A stretch of DNA of 64,000 nucleotides from Flavobacterium sp. HBTb2-11-1 (GTDB lineage: Bacteria; Bacteroidota; Bacteroidia; Flavobacteriales; Flavobacteriaceae), in NCBI RefSeq assembly GCF_009826975.1, contig NZ_WUMO01000013.1:62001-126000 (forward strand), in the 5' to 3' direction. The notes beneath the pieces were generated by a model. That model worked only from the letters and a program-made list of their open reading frames with translations, was not told where the DNA came from and ran no database searches. A program made the translations under genes and the position numbers. Shown here one piece after another: positions 8,500 to 16,202 of this stretch; the stretch's first letter is position 1; the number at the start of each line of letters is the position of its first letter.

Positions 8500-9741
8500 A
8501 TGACAACAAATAATAAAATCGAACTCATGTCTCCAGCGGGAGATTTTGAGTCACTTCAGGCTGCTTTAGATAATGGCTGTGATTCCGTATATTTTGGAGT
8601 TGAACAGCTTAATATGCGTGCACGTTCGACTGTAAATTTTACGATTGATGATTTAAAAGAAATCGCCAATCGTTGTGAAGCCAAAAACGTTCGAAGCTAT
8701 CTTACTTTAAATACGATTATTTACGATCACGATTTATCAGTCGTAAAAACATTATTGATGAAAGCTAAAGAAGCAAATATTACAGCCGTTATTGCTTCTG
8801 ATCAAGCGGTAATTGCGATGGCAAGATCGATTGGAATGGAAGTTCATATTTCAACACAGTTGAATGTTACCAATATTGAAACCATTAAATTTTACAGTTT
8901 ATTTGCCGATACAATGGTTTTAAGCCGTGAATTGAGTTTGCGTCAAGTAAAGAAAATCACCGATCAAATCGAAAAAGAACAGATTAAAGGACCAAACGGA
9001 AATTTAGTTGAAATTGAAATTTTTGGTCACGGAGCTTTGTGTATGGCAGTTTCAGGAAAGTGTTATTTGAGTTTGCACTCGCATAATTCCTCTGCGAATC
9101 GCGGTGCCTGCAAGCAAAACTGCCGAAAAAAATATACAGTTATCGATCAAGAAACAGGTTTTGAAATCGAATTGGATAACGAATATATGATGTCACCAAA
9201 AGATTTATGTACATTGGATTTCTTAGATAAGGTGATCGATTCTGGAGTGAAGGTTTTAAAAATAGAAGGGCGAGGCCGTGCGCCAGAATATGTGGCAACT
9301 GTAACCAAAACCTACCGTGAAGCTATTGATGCCTATTATGAAGGAACTTTTTCAAAAGAAAAAACTGTTGATTGGATGAAAGCTTTAGAAACGGTTTACA
9401 ATCGAGGATTTTGGTCAGGTTATTATCTAGGTCAGGAATTAGGCGAATGGAGTGATATTCCAGGATCGGCAGCAACACAAAAGAAGATTTATGTGGGTAG
9501 GGGAATGCATTATTTCCCGAAAGCAGAGGTTGGACAATTTAAGATTGAAGCGTATGATATTAAAATCGGAGATAAAATCTTAGTCACAGGGCCAAGCACA
9601 GGAGCTCAGGAAATGATTATTGATGAAATGTTTGTAAATGATGCTCCGGGAGAAAAAGCCACAAAAGGAGATGACTGCAGTTTCAAACTTCCATTTAGAA
9701 TCAGAATGTCGGACAAATTATATAAAATTGTTGAGGCGTAA
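8500..9741 (+). CDS. trhP: Peptidase U32 family protein, TrhP/YegQ-like tRNA hydroxylation protein
   Basis: A TIM-barrel U32-family protein of 413 residues (LMSPAGDFESLQAALDNGCDSVYFG at the N-terminus). E. coli TrhP (YegQ) makes 5-hydroxyuridine-34 in tRNA in a prephenate-dependent way; other U32 relatives (UbiU/UbiV, RlhA) are also hydroxylation proteins. Cys181, Cys188, Cys204, Cys208 and Cys237 are spaced much like the four [4Fe-4S] ligands described for UbiU, so an Fe-S cluster is likely. Residues 328-412 are the U32 C-terminal domain, about half identical to the end of TrhO encoded upstream. Its TAA overlaps the ATG of a ferredoxin gene. A collagenase-type protease role, the older annotation, is less likely. 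Confidence 0.82.
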   Translation: MTTNNKIELMSPAGDFESLQAALDNGCDSVYFGVEQLNMRARSTVNFTIDDLKEIANRCEAKNVRSYLTLNTIIYDHDLSVVKTLLMKAKEANITAVIASDQAVIAMARSIGMEVHISTQLNVTNIETIKFYSLFADTMVLSRELSLRQVKKITDQIEKEQIKGPNGNLVEIEIFGHGALCMAVSGKCYLSLHSHNSSANRGACKQNCRKKYTVIDQETGFEIELDNEYMMSPKDLCTLDFLDKVIDSGVKVLKIEGRGRAPEYVATVTKTYREAIDAYYEGTFSKEKTVDWMKALETVYNRGFWSGYYLGQELGEWSDIPGSAATQKKIYVGRGMHYFPKAEVGQFKIEAYDIKIGDKILVTGPSTGAQEMIIDEMFVNDAPGEKATKGDDCSFKLPFRIRMSDKLYKIVEA

Positions 9742-9971
9742 TGGTTATTGTAACTTTACAAAGAGATAAATGCATTGGCTGTAACTATTGCGTTGAAATG
9801 GATCCAGTTCATTTTCAAATGTCAAAAAAAGACGGGAAATCGGTTCTCATCCATTCGCAAAATGCAAAAGGATTTTTTACTTTAAAATCTCCTAATCATG
9901 CTATTGTAGAAAGCTGTGAATTGGCGGCAAAAGCTTGTCCGGTGAAGATTATTACGGTTAAAGAGACTTGA
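9741..9971 (+). CDS. [4Fe-4S] ferredoxin coupled to the U32 gene
   Basis: A 76-residue ferredoxin with one cluster site: CIGCNYC near the N-terminus and the distal Cys in ACPVKI (CELAAKACPV also holds a further Cys). This is the single-[4Fe-4S] layout of Bacillus-type ferredoxins. Its ATG shares one base with the U32 stop codon (TAATG), so translation is almost certainly coupled. The context suggests that it delivers electrons to, or helps mature, the Fe-S-containing U32 protein; that link is inferred. A bidirectional terminator hairpin follows. Confidence 0.9.
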   Translation: MVIVTLQRDKCIGCNYCVEMDPVHFQMSKKDGKSVLIHSQNAKGFFTLKSPNHAIVESCELAAKACPVKIITVKET

Positions 9972-9990
9972 GAAATATGTTTTAAAACAT

Positions 9991-10026
9991 ACCCTCTATT
10001 TGTAGTAATACAAAAGGGTTTTATTA
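9991..10026. terminator. Bidirectional terminator between ferredoxin and lipoprotein genes
   Basis: The stem ACCCT...TTTGTA-GTAA-TACAAA-AGGGT is followed by TTTTATTATT. It lies between convergent genes. Confidence 0.7.
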
Positions 10027-10776
10027 TTCATCGTAAAGATGCAGTTCATCAAAATCTTTGATTTCAGATAGTTTTAGAAGTTTGGTTCGGGCAATTTTTG
10101 TTTCCGTTTTTTCAAAAATTTCGTCACCATCATACGTATTTTCGTTGACGTTCTGGTTTACAATCTTTTTTCGGGTCAGGAAATTGATACTAGTTTCAGT
10201 AAGAATAACCGGTCCATGATTGCTGCTGGAATCATAACCTATAAGTTCGAAATCTGAGTTTTGATATCTGAAAGTATATTTCCAATAACCATATCTGCCA
10301 TGAGCATAGTCTACATATAATTTGCCATTTTTTACTTCAATGTAAAGTTCCGGAGCGTAATAAACACCGCCATCTTCATTTTCTGAAGAAAAACAGTCGT
10401 AGTTTTTAACGGCTAATTCATAACCGTCATTTTTGTTTAATAATGCTATAATTCCTCTGCGATTTCGGTCTAATTCACCTCGATATTCATCTTGGATTAT
10501 TTTGCTTTTAACGGTGCCTTTGATAATTAAAATGCAATCTTCCAGGCCGTCCTTATTAAAATCACCCTTAATTGTATCAAAAGAAACATAGTTTTTAGGT
10601 ATAAAATCTGAGATTTCCTTTTTGACATCGATGGTTGATTCTTCCACTTCTGGAATTTCTTTTAATTCGGTGACTTCCGTATTTGATTCTTTAACCGTAG
10701 TTTTAGAATCTTTACAGCTGATAATTATAAACAACAGAAAAACTGTTACAGTAACTGATAAGTAGTTTTTTATCAT
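10024..10776 (-). CDS. Lipoprotein of unknown function with an FG-GAP/EF-hand-like motif
   Basis: A 250-residue protein with a lipoprotein signal and lipobox Cys21 (FIIISCKDS), then a Glu/Thr/Val-rich linker. The mature part contains GDFNKDGLEDCILI, a DxNxDGxxD calcium-loop-like motif of the kind seen in VCBS/FG-GAP repeats, and is otherwise rich in Tyr and acidic residues. The family is not recognised. It is convergent with the ferredoxin gene and lies 97 nt downstream of another lipoprotein gene on the same strand. Confidence 0.75.
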   Translation of the reverse strand: MIKNYLSVTVTVFLLFIIISCKDSKTTVKESNTEVTELKEIPEVEESTIDVKKEISDFIPKNYVSFDTIKGDFNKDGLEDCILIIKGTVKSKIIQDEYRGELDRNRRGIIALLNKNDGYELAVKNYDCFSSENEDGGVYYAPELYIEVKNGKLYVDYAHGRYGYWKYTFRYQNSDFELIGYDSSSNHGPVILTETSINFLTRKKIVNQNVNENTYDGDEIFEKTETKIARTKLLKLSEIKDFDELHLYDE

Positions 10777-10872
10777 CTTTAAGTGTTTGGATTTTAGCTT
10801 TATAATTCATCAAGAAATAATATCTAATGTTTTCTATTATTTCTTGATGAGATTAAGTTTTACCTGAAAATA

Positions 10873-11415
10873 TTAAATTCCAATTTTAGCATTTATATTG
10901 TGTTTGTCAACATATGCTTGCGCCACATTCATCAATTTTGTAAACTTCGCATCTATATCTTTTTGAGTTGAAGCATCAAAATCTGCAATTGCTTTTTCAA
11001 TTTGTTCTGGCGAAGCCTTTTCGTCTTTCAGCTTTGCAATTGGCAAATAGCCTTCTTTTTGTTTGGCAATTGCATAAGTAAATAAATCTTTAGATGCTTG
11101 AAGAAGTTCTTTATTGTCTTCATCTTCCGGTATGTCCTGAATAGTTTTTAATCGCGTTTCTAAATTCGTGATATCATATTTAAAAGAATCGTAATAAGTT
11201 GAAGGAACCATCTTTTTTTGATTTTCATCATAAACTTGTGCTTCAGATTGCAGTTTTTCACTGATTTCTTTGCTTCCAAAACGAGATAACAAATTCGAAT
11301 TTAAAGCGGCAATTTCAAATGTTTTTTCCGGTGAAAGGTTGGTGCACGAGGTAGAAACTAAGCTTCCGGCAATTAATACTAAAAATAGAGTTGTGGCATT
11401 TAAGATTTTTTTCAT
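10873..11415 (-). CDS. Small helical lipoprotein of unknown function
   Basis: 180 residues. The lipoprotein signal ends at Cys24 (LVSTSCTNL), and the rest is predicted almost wholly helical and rich in Lys, Glu, Asp and Ala. It faintly resembles DUF3053-type lipoproteins, but I cannot support that call. It sits 18 nt downstream of the ankyrin-SHOCT gene on the same strand, so the two ankyrin genes and this lipoprotein are probably one operon. Confidence 0.75.
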   Translation of the reverse strand: MKKILNATTLFLVLIAGSLVSTSCTNLSPEKTFEIAALNSNLLSRFGSKEISEKLQSEAQVYDENQKKMVPSTYYDSFKYDITNLETRLKTIQDIPEDEDNKELLQASKDLFTYAIAKQKEGYLPIAKLKDEKASPEQIEKAIADFDASTQKDIDAKFTKLMNVAQAYVDKHNINAKIGI

Positions 11416-11433
11416 TTTGTGTTTATTTATTAT

Positions 11434-12786
11434 TTATCCTTTTAAAATTTTACTTTTCTCAGCATCAAATTCTTCTGATGTTAAAATTCCGGCATCTAGA
11501 AGTTCTTTCAAATCTAATAATGCCTTTTTCTTTGCTTCCATCGAATTTGAGGGGTCAGCTTTTGGTGTTTCGGATTGTTGTGGAGTATTGATTGGATTTA
11601 CAACAGTTCCTGACGGAGCATATTTCAAAATCAGTTCTGTAATTTCATTAAAGCCTTTTACATTCGAATAATCTATCGCTTTTTGTTCTTTTACGTTTAC
11701 GATCGAAGCATCTGCTTTATTGTCCAATAAATACTTGACAACATCTTTCTTTCCGTTTGCAGCGCTATAATGTAAAGGCGTATTTCCAGATTCATCTTGA
11801 ATGTTGATGTTAGCTCCAGCTTCGATAAGGAGTTTCACCATGCTTAAGTTTCCTTTTTTGGTAGCCACATGCAACAGGCTTTCTCCGCCATAATTGTATG
11901 AGCTGTTTAAGGTAAAGCTCGATTCGTTTGAAATATTTGTTGCGCTCACAATCCAATCCAAATAATCATTCATTGAAGAAGTATCACCAGCGACTGGTTT
12001 GCTATAATTCACATCAACTCCGTTTTCTAAAAACAAGCCTACAATCTCCTTTTGATTATTCGCGCAAGCGTACCAAATAGGAGAATGTCCAGTATTGCTT
12101 GAAGTAAACACATCTGCACCTCTTTCAATCAGTAATTTAGCTAACATTCTGTTAGTTTCGTAGCAAGCAATTAAAAGTGCAGTTTCACCAGAATGATTGG
12201 CGTGGTTGATATCAGCGCCATTATCTAGAAGCAAAGTCACCATCGGAATTGATTTGGTATAACAAGCATAAATGAGAGGCGTATTGCCCTGTTTATCGGT
12301 AACATTAATATCGGCTCCATTGTCTAAAAGCAATTGGATGATTTCTCTATTTAATTTTGCTGAAGCCAATAACAGTGGAGTTTCTCCACTGTTATTCAGT
12401 AAGTTAACATCGACACCAGCTTGAAGCAACTTTGTTGCAATTTCGATTTGAGCGGTCTGAACGACTAAATGCAGAAGACTATTTCCGTATTTATCATTCT
12501 TCGTGATTTCTGCTCCGTTTTCTAAAAGATGTAGCGCCGTTTGTTTTTGTTTTTGAAGACAGGCAAAATACAAAGGCGTTTCTCCCTGATGATCTTCGTA
12601 GTTAATATCGGCAGCTTCCTCGATTAGAATTTTCACGATATCAAGATAACCGCGGTGTGCGGCATAATGAAGAGCTGTTCTACCTTGTTCGTCGGTATAT
12701 TTTACATCTACTTCTTTATTTTGAAGCAGTAATTCGGCTATTTTTCGGTTCCCGTTTTCGCAGGCAACTATAAATGACATTGACAT
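11434..12786 (-). CDS. Ankyrin-repeat protein with C-terminal SHOCT domain
   Basis: 450 residues. From the N-terminus there are roughly ten or more 33-residue ankyrin repeats (typical strings GRTALHYAAHRGYLDIVKIL and GNTPLHYSAANGKKDVVKYL), interrupted around residues 265-300 by a Ser/Asn-rich insert. A Pro/Thr-rich linker leads to a SHOCT domain at 417-450 (LLDLKELLDAGILTSEEFDAE). SHOCT segments are short oligomerisation or anchoring helices found at the ends of many bacterial proteins. There is no signal peptide, so it is probably a cytoplasmic scaffold or inhibitor. It follows a second ankyrin gene by 29 nt. Confidence 0.9.
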   Translation of the reverse strand: MSMSFIVACENGNRKIAELLLQNKEVDVKYTDEQGRTALHYAAHRGYLDIVKILIEEAADINYEDHQGETPLYFACLQKQKQTALHLLENGAEITKNDKYGNSLLHLVVQTAQIEIATKLLQAGVDVNLLNNSGETPLLLASAKLNREIIQLLLDNGADINVTDKQGNTPLIYACYTKSIPMVTLLLDNGADINHANHSGETALLIACYETNRMLAKLLIERGADVFTSSNTGHSPIWYACANNQKEIVGLFLENGVDVNYSKPVAGDTSSMNDYLDWIVSATNISNESSFTLNSSYNYGGESLLHVATKKGNLSMVKLLIEAGANINIQDESGNTPLHYSAANGKKDVVKYLLDNKADASIVNVKEQKAIDYSNVKGFNEITELILKYAPSGTVVNPINTPQQSETPKADPSNSMEAKKKALLDLKELLDAGILTSEEFDAEKSKILKG

Positions 12787-12815
12787 GTTTGGGTAATTTT
12801 AAGTAAATGATCGTT

Positions 12816-13997
12816 TTATTGTTTCATCAAAAGTTCAACGGTTTTAATCTTCAGGTTGTCTCCAGAAGCAAGCATTAAGGCAGTTTCGTCTTTATCGTTT
12901 GTAATCGAAATATCAGCTCCTTGATCTAATAACAGTTTTACTTTTCTATAAGTTTCTTTTGCCATTTCTGCATCGTAATTGACATTAAAGGCGCACACTT
13001 TATGCAAAATGGTATTTCCTTGATTGTCTTGTTCGTTAACGTTAACAGATCCGCTGTCAAGTACTGATTTTAAAATACCCGATTTTTTTTCGACAATATA
13101 ATCTATACCCGATTTTGGATTTCCGTAATATTCAGCACAGTGATTTAAATCTGCTCCATCTGACAATAATCTTTGTAATGAATTCAAATCATATTCAGAA
13201 TCAGACATCATTCGGATAAACTCTGTGAGTAAAGTTTTTCCATTTTTATTGATATTATTAAAATTGGCTGATGATGATTCTGCCAAAAGTTCGTACATCG
13301 GAAAAGAAAACTGTTCAGCTGCAGCATAATAAAAAGCACTGTTTTCCTGATTATCAGTTTCATTAGGATCTGCACCATTTTCTAATAAAAATGGCAGAAG
13401 TTCTTTTCTGTTTCTTTTAACGGCGCAGATTAATGGTGTTGTGCCCACAATATTTTTTTCGTTAATGTCAACGCCATTTTCTAAAAGTATAGATATATAT
13501 TCTTTTACTTTTTCAGGATCTAGACCATAAGTATTCAAAATCGTGTAGATGAAATTTTCTCCTGCATTGTTCTTATACTGAGTGTTAGCCCTAAAATCAT
13601 CAACTAAAACTTTAACTATTTTGGACGAAGCTCCTTTTTCAAGAAAATAGCCTAGAAGAGTTTTGTCGCTTATTTCGTCATTAATGTTATCCATTTTCGA
13701 CATTAATTCCTTGAAGAAAGCAATCGAATCTTCGTCATCTTTTAAATATAAAGTCAATGGTTTGAAAATAGATTGATCAAAACTGTCCAATTCGTAAATA
13801 TCGGTTTCAATAAATCCGGCTTTTATTAATTTTTCAATGAAATCAATTTCTTTGGCATCTATAATTTTGGCTGCAATCTGAGAAAAATTGTTTTTTAGAT
13901 ATTGCTCGTTAAATTTTTCTCCGTTATTTAGACATTCTCTGGCCTCGTCAAATTTTCCCTGAAAAAGGAAATTTTCAATCTGGTTTTGTGTTTGCAT
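12816..13997 (-). CDS. Ankyrin-repeat protein
   Basis: 393 residues without a signal peptide. The N-terminal ~150 residues are helical and lack clear repeats; ankyrin repeats are clear from about 165 (GTTPLICAVKRNRKELLPFL) and again near the C-terminus (GNTILHKVC, DETALMLASG). It is the first gene of an apparent operon with the ankyrin-SHOCT protein and a small lipoprotein. The two ankyrin proteins are related only through the repeat; the partners are unknown. Confidence 0.88.
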   Translation of the reverse strand: MQTQNQIENFLFQGKFDEARECLNNGEKFNEQYLKNNFSQIAAKIIDAKEIDFIEKLIKAGFIETDIYELDSFDQSIFKPLTLYLKDDEDSIAFFKELMSKMDNINDEISDKTLLGYFLEKGASSKIVKVLVDDFRANTQYKNNAGENFIYTILNTYGLDPEKVKEYISILLENGVDINEKNIVGTTPLICAVKRNRKELLPFLLENGADPNETDNQENSAFYYAAAEQFSFPMYELLAESSSANFNNINKNGKTLLTEFIRMMSDSEYDLNSLQRLLSDGADLNHCAEYYGNPKSGIDYIVEKKSGILKSVLDSGSVNVNEQDNQGNTILHKVCAFNVNYDAEMAKETYRKVKLLLDQGADISITNDKDETALMLASGDNLKIKTVELLMKQ

Positions 13998-14347
13998 TCT
14001 GATCGATTTTTAAAAATGAAAATTAAGATTTGAATCTGCCGAAAATAGGGCTCTCTCAAATCGTGCTGTAAGATAAAACATAAAAATGAGAAATATATTT
14101 CAGGATAAAAAGTTAAAAATTTGCTTTAAGCCATAAAACGGACAGAAAAGGGTTTTTGAGAAAAATATTTTTAAAAGAGGAAATAGAAAAGCTAATTTGG
14201 GAAAAATTTGCGTACAAAAAAATGCGTTTTTTTATTTAACAGCTCTTTAGTTTTTATGCATAAAAAGCAAAATAAAAAAAATACTATCTTTACCGATCAA
14301 ACGTTTATGAACTTAAGCTGCGTTTTGGCAGCACTACATATATAATT
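13998..14347. other. 350-nt divergent spacer
   Basis: An AT-rich spacer between the ankyrin operon (minus) and ricT (plus). The best promoter candidate for ricT is TATCTTTA at about 14283-14290, one base off the TAnnTTTG -7 box. No open frame, RNA gene or strong repeat was seen. Confidence 0.5.
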
Positions 14348-15730
14348 ATGGCATGTACAAGTTGTTCAACCTCAGATGGTGGCGCACCAAAAGGTTGTAA
14401 AAATAATGGGACTTGCGGCACCGATAGCTGCAATAAATTGACGGTTTTTGACTGGCTTTCTAACATGAGTCCGTCTAATGGAGAGGCGATTTTTGATTGT
14501 GTTGAGGTTCGTTTTAAGAACGGACGCAAGGAATTTTTTAGAAATTCGGAGAAATTAACTTTAAGTATTGGCGATATTGTAGCAACTGTTGCTTCGCCAG
14601 GACATGATATTGGAATTGTGACTCTTACAGGAGAATTGGTAAAGATTCAAATGAAGAAAAAAGGAGTGAATTACGAAAGTAATGACGTTCCGAAAATTTA
14701 CAGAAAAGCATCTCAAAAAGATATCGATATCTGGTCTGTTGCCCGCGATCGTGAAGAACCAATGAAAGTTCGTGCGCGTGAATTGGCAATTCAGCATAAA
14801 TTGGAAATGAAAATTTCGGATATTGAATTTCAAGGAGACGGATCAAAAGCGACTTTTTACTACACAGCAAATGATCGTGTCGATTTTAGAATGCTGATTA
14901 AAGATTTTGCTAAAGAATTCAGCACCAGAGTAGAAATGAAACAAGTGGGTTTCCGTCAGGAAGCGGCTCGTTTAGGCGGAGTGGGTTCTTGCGGACGTGA
15001 ACTTTGCTGTTCTACTTGGTTAACAGATTTCAGAAGCGTGAATACTTCTGCAGCGCGTTATCAGCAATTATCATTAAATCCTCAAAAATTAGCGGGTCAA
15101 TGCGGAAAGCTAAAATGCTGTCTAAACTATGAGTTAGACACGTACATGGATGCATTAAAAGATTTTCCGGATTACGATACCAAACTGATTACTGAAAAAG
15201 GGGATGCGGTTTGCCAAAAACAAGATATTTTTAAAGGGTTAATGTGGTTTGCCTATACCAACAACTTTGCAAACTGGCACGTTTTGAAAATTGATCAGGT
15301 TAAAGAAATTATTGCTGAAAACAAGCTGAAGAATAAAGTTTCTTCTTTAGAAGATTTTGCTGTTGAGGTTACTTCAGAACCAGAGAAAGACTTCAATAAC
15401 GCAATGGGACAAGAGAGCTTGACTCGTTTTGACCAACCGAAAAGAAAGAAAAAACCGAATCGCAAGCGTAAACAAAATGCAGAGGCAGCTGGTGTTGCGA
15501 CTCCAGCAAAACCACAGCAGGAAAAAAATGCGAATAACGCTAAGCCAGCAGGAAATAATACCAATCCAAACAATGGGAATCCGAATAACGGAAATGCGAA
15601 TAAGCCCAATAAGCATAAGAAGAAGCATAATTCGAATAAAAACAATCCGAATAAGCAGAACTCAAATGAAAACAAACCTGCTGAACCTAGAAAACCAATA
15701 ACGAATACTAAAAATGAGAATAAAAAATAG
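14348..15730 (+). CDS. ricT: RicT/YaaT-like PSP1-domain protein with long Asn/Lys/Pro tail
   Basis: 460 residues. The N-terminus has five Cys (3, 6, 17, 23, 28; CTSCSTSDGGAPKGC). The PSP1 domain (about 40-330) carries the Cys-rich motifs GSCGRELCCSTWL and GQCGKLKCCLNYE that mark the RicT/YaaT family; in Bacillus, RicT with RicA and RicF forms an Fe-S complex that helps RNase Y processing and phosphorelay control. From about residue 359 to the end it is low-complexity N/K/P/Q, probably disordered. The last 17 nt overlap the start of gldH. No ricA or ricF gene is visible. A role in RNA metabolism is inferred from the family. Confidence 0.88.
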   Translation: MACTSCSTSDGGAPKGCKNNGTCGTDSCNKLTVFDWLSNMSPSNGEAIFDCVEVRFKNGRKEFFRNSEKLTLSIGDIVATVASPGHDIGIVTLTGELVKIQMKKKGVNYESNDVPKIYRKASQKDIDIWSVARDREEPMKVRARELAIQHKLEMKISDIEFQGDGSKATFYYTANDRVDFRMLIKDFAKEFSTRVEMKQVGFRQEAARLGGVGSCGRELCCSTWLTDFRSVNTSAARYQQLSLNPQKLAGQCGKLKCCLNYELDTYMDALKDFPDYDTKLITEKGDAVCQKQDIFKGLMWFAYTNNFANWHVLKIDQVKEIIAENKLKNKVSSLEDFAVEVTSEPEKDFNNAMGQESLTRFDQPKRKKKPNRKRKQNAEAAGVATPAKPQQEKNANNAKPAGNNTNPNNGNPNNGNANKPNKHKKKHNSNKNNPNKQNSNENKPAEPRKPITNTKNENKK

Positions 15731-16193
15731 CGGAATTCTTCTATTGGCAGCGATACTTCTTTTTTCTTGCGATAAAAAAAGAGTATTCGATGAGTATAAA
15801 TCTGTCGGAAGTGCTTGGCACAAAGACAGTATTGTAACTTTTGACCTGCCGGTTTTAGATTCTACAAAAAGATACAATGCTTTTGTAAACATACGAGATA
15901 ACAATAATTATCCGTTTAATAATTTGTTTTTGATTGTTTCGATGGAAATGCCAAACGGATTTACAAAAGTGGATACCTTAGAATACCAAATGGCTGAGCC
16001 AGACGGAACATTATTAGGAAACGGATTTTCAGATATAAAGGAAAGCAAGCTTTATTATAAAGAAGATGTAAAGTTTAGAGGAAAATACAAAGTTCACATC
16101 AAACAAGCCGTTAGACAATCAGGTAAAATTCCTGGTGTTGAAGCTTTAGAAGGAATTACAGACGTTGGTTTTAGAATAGAACAAAAAGATTAG
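15714..16193 (+). CDS. gldH: Gliding motility lipoprotein GldH
   Basis: 159 residues. The lipoprotein signal ends at Cys19 (LLFSCDKK), followed by a conserved GldH domain (SVGSAWHKDSIVTFDLP, RGKYKVHIKQAVRQ). In Flavobacterium johnsoniae GldH is needed for gliding and supports the gliding/T9SS machinery in the envelope. Its start lies inside the last codons of ricT, and the penicillin-binding protein gene starts 9 nt after its end, so the three are cotranscribed and partly coupled. The M4 peptidase at 20494 carries the T9SS export signal that such machinery handles. Confidence 0.93.
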   Translation: MRIKNSGILLLAAILLFSCDKKRVFDEYKSVGSAWHKDSIVTFDLPVLDSTKRYNAFVNIRDNNNYPFNNLFLIVSMEMPNGFTKVDTLEYQMAEPDGTLLGNGFSDIKESKLYYKEDVKFRGKYKVHIKQAVRQSGKIPGVEALEGITDVGFRIEQKD

Positions 16194-16202
16194 AAAATAG
16201 TT

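Noticed and set aside
15295..15675. Open frame antisense to the ricT tail
   Set aside because: It mirrors the Asn/Lys/Pro low-complexity codons (giving Phe/Leu strings) and is an antisense artefact.
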